Of a stretch of 64,000 bases of DNA, positions 62,461 through 64,000 are shown piece after piece. The first letter of the stretch is position 1; each line of letters begins with the position of its first letter. Below the pieces are notes generated by a model, which saw only the letters and a program-made list of their open reading frames with translations, searched no databases and had not been told where the DNA came from. The position numbers and the translations under genes were made by a program. Origin of the DNA: Ammonifex thiophilus (GTDB lineage Bacteria; Bacillota; Desulfotomaculia; Desulfotomaculales; Ammonificaceae). Location of the stretch: the NCBI RefSeq assembly GCF_003368535.1, contig NZ_QSLN01000001.1:310001-374000 (forward strand), written 5' to 3'.

Positions 62461-63507
62461 ATGAAGGGTAAGAAAATCGGGGCGGTGCTGACCCTTATAG
62501 CGTTGCTGGGGGTGCTGGTAGGAGGCTGCTGGGGCCGGGGAACACCTGCCGGCCCAGGTGCCCCGGCCGCCGTTGTGGCCAGCGACGGCCTGGGCCGCCA
62601 AGTGGAGGTAAGCGGTCCGGTGAACCGGGTGGTTTCTTTCTACCCCATCGCCACCCATTTCCTCTTTGTTTTAGGAGTGCAAAATCGTCTGGTCTCCAGC
62701 GATGGAGTGGGGAGTAAGGAGCCCTTTTTCCTTCAGCTGGCTCCCGAACTCGAGAAGTTGCCCCGGGTGGGAGGGGAGAAAGGAGCGGTCAACATCGAAA
62801 GTCTCCTGGCTCTGAAGCCGGATCTGGTGCTGGTAAAGGGGCGTGACGCTAAGATGGTGAACGAATTAAGTTCCCGGGGGTTGAGAGTTTTCGCCGTAGT
62901 AGCGGAAACCCCCGAACAAGTTATGAGCACTATGGAAAACCTGGGGCGCCTTTTTGGGCAAGAACAGCGGGCGCAGAGGTTTGTGTCCTTCTACCGGGAT
63001 GTTATGAACCAGATTGAGGCTAAAACCAAGAGCTTACCCGATGCCGATCGCCCCACGGTTTACTTCGCCGGCACCGACATTCTCAAAGCGGCGGCGGGTG
63101 ATATGTACCAGAGCGAGCTTATCGCCATGGCTGGCGGGAGAAATGTAGCTGCCGGGCTGCGCGGCGGGTGGGTGTCGGTTTCGGCGGAGCAGTTGATACA
63201 GTGGAACCCGGACTTCATTTTGGTGCCGCGCTACGGTTGGGTGGGGAAGGTCACTCCTCAGGAGATTTGCGCCGATCCCCGCTTTCAAACCTTGAAAGCG
63301 GTTAAAAACCACAAAGTTATGTGGTTCCCCTCGAATCTCACTCCCTGGGATTGGCCCGCCCCTCAGAATGTTCTGGGTCTTATCTGGCTGGCCAAAACCC
63401 TGCACCCCGAGCTCTTTCCCGATCTAGACCCGCTTCAGGAAGCTAATCGGTTCTATCAGGAGTTTTACGGCCGCTCTTTCACCGATCTAGGGGGAAAGCT
63501 GGATTGA
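62461..63507 (+). CDS. FecB-family substrate-binding lipoprotein (MolA-like)
   Basis: 348 residues with lipobox VLVGGC (Cys about 23). The two-lobed FecB fold opens ASDGLGRQVEVSGPVNRVVSFYPIATHFLFVLG, in parts, and includes NIESLLALKPDLVLVKG. The mature protein resembles iron/cobalamin binders, but the gene sits behind a Moco-type riboswitch and after modABC. The H. influenzae molybdate binder MolA belongs to this same fold class, so molybdate/tungstate is the most likely ligand. Iron or corrinoid remains possible. Confidence 0.82.
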   Translation: MKGKKIGAVLTLIALLGVLVGGCWGRGTPAGPGAPAAVVASDGLGRQVEVSGPVNRVVSFYPIATHFLFVLGVQNRLVSSDGVGSKEPFFLQLAPELEKLPRVGGEKGAVNIESLLALKPDLVLVKGRDAKMVNELSSRGLRVFAVVAETPEQVMSTMENLGRLFGQEQRAQRFVSFYRDVMNQIEAKTKSLPDADRPTVYFAGTDILKAAAGDMYQSELIAMAGGRNVAAGLRGGWVSVSAEQLIQWNPDFILVPRYGWVGKVTPQEICADPRFQTLKAVKNHKVMWFPSNLTPWDWPAPQNVLGLIWLAKTLHPELFPDLDPLQEANRFYQEFYGRSFTDLGGKLD

Positions 63508-64000
63508 CGGCCCGGGAATGCCCTTACTGTGAACGCCGCTGCCTTCTCGGCCCGGAAGGGGGGTTTTGCGGCCGCTACGCCGCCACTCCCGCCGGAGTGG
63601 TGGAGCTCTATCCTCACCGCTACGCCGCGGCTTGGGTGAGCACCATCGAATCGCTGCCGGTGTTCCATTTTCACCCCGGGGCGCGGGTGCTGGTTCTCGG
63701 AGGGGTAGGCTGTAATCTCGACTGCGCCTATTGCCTGAATTTTTACGCCGCCCGGGCTAACCCCGCCACCTCCCTCCCTCATCACCTTTCCCCGGAGCGG
63801 GTGGTGGCTCTGGCGCGGCAGAGCGGCTGCCGTGCGGTGGTCTGGGCTTTGAACGAACCCCTGGTCTCCTTGCCTTCCCTGCTGGAGACGGCGGCAAAAG
63901 CCCGGGCCGCTGGTCTTTGGGTGGGGGCTTTGACCAACGGCTACGGCACCGAAATGGCCACGCGGGCGCTGGGGGAAGCATTGGATTTCGTCAACGCAAG
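63504..64000 (+). CDS. Radical SAM protein (PflA-like), 5' part
   Basis: Open from a TTG at 63504, which overlaps the previous stop (TTGA) and has agggggaaag upstream, to the window end (165 codons seen). An N-terminal Cys set (CPYCERRC, GFCGRYA) precedes the radical SAM motif CNLDCAYC (CxxxCxxC) near residue 73. It resembles PflA/AmmeMemoRadiSam-type proteins whose short N-terminal Cys box is followed by the SAM core. Coupled to the molybdate/tungstate transport genes, so perhaps involved in metal cofactor use. Its function is not clear. Confidence 0.75.
   Translation, partial: MTARECPYCERRCLLGPEGGFCGRYAATPAGVVELYPHRYAAAWVSTIESLPVFHFHPGARVLVLGGVGCNLDCAYCLNFYAARANPATSLPHHLSPERVVALARQSGCRAVVWALNEPLVSLPSLLETAAKARAAGLWVGALTNGYGTEMATRALGEALDFVNA

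Overview
The window looks like the chromosome of a GC-rich, anaerobic, probably thermophilic Firmicute from an endospore-forming lineage (Moorella / Ammonifex / Desulfotomaculum type). This rests on a GerA-type spore-germination operon, a selenocysteine formate dehydrogenase, an exported [FeFe] hydrogenase, corrinoid and molybdate/tungstate importers under riboswitches, and very frequent TTG start codons. The genus is an inference. No rRNA, tRNA or CRISPR array was seen.

1-5.1 kb is an accessory region of mobile elements and toxin-antitoxin genes: an ISLre2-type transposase fragment, a TnpB remnant that truncates a HEPN gene beside its MNT partner, a BrnT/BrnA pair, a collapsed VapBC remnant, a broken IS256-type element and a frameshifted TnpB element with a structured 3' end. 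5.1-8.8 kb is a cobalamin riboswitch followed by a BtuF-BtuC-BtuD-like importer.

8.8-21.1 kb is an extracytoplasmic energy-metabolism block. It holds a Tat-exported formate dehydrogenase whose in-frame TGA codes selenocysteine, its FeS subunit, FdhE and a membrane-anchored cytochrome c with seven haem motifs. After an SDR gene and a second dead TnpB element come a promoter, a structured leader with terminator, a hydrogenase-protease-like gene, a Tat-exported [FeFe] hydrogenase, a paralogous FeS subunit and a NrfD/HybB-type membrane subunit. The two modules probably feed electrons from formate and H2 into the membrane.

21-37 kb is housekeeping and mixed: valS, folC, the germination operon, an MBL-fold hydrolase, the two halves of class I fumarase separated by a PIN-type toxin-antitoxin pair, a two-gene split MprF-like system, selD (itself with an in-frame TGA at its catalytic position) and an EamA transporter. 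37-50 kb is a long biosynthetic run, purE-B-C-F-M-H-D then hisD-B-H-A-F-IE, with no purK, purSQL, purN or hisG here. Directly behind hisIE is a 149-codon gene with one in-frame TGA and a hairpin behind it, a candidate new selenoprotein.

50-58 kb carries a GT4 glycosyltransferase, a phosphatase-like/polytopic membrane protein, a B12-binding-type radical SAM protein, a TIM-barrel protein and a chemoreceptor. 58.3-64 kb is a Moco-type riboswitch with terminator ahead of ModABC, a second FecBCD-like importer resembling MolBCA, and the start of a radical SAM gene cut by the window end. Molybdenum/tungsten uptake, selenium activation (SelD) and the Sec- and pterin-dependent formate dehydrogenase fit together functionally.
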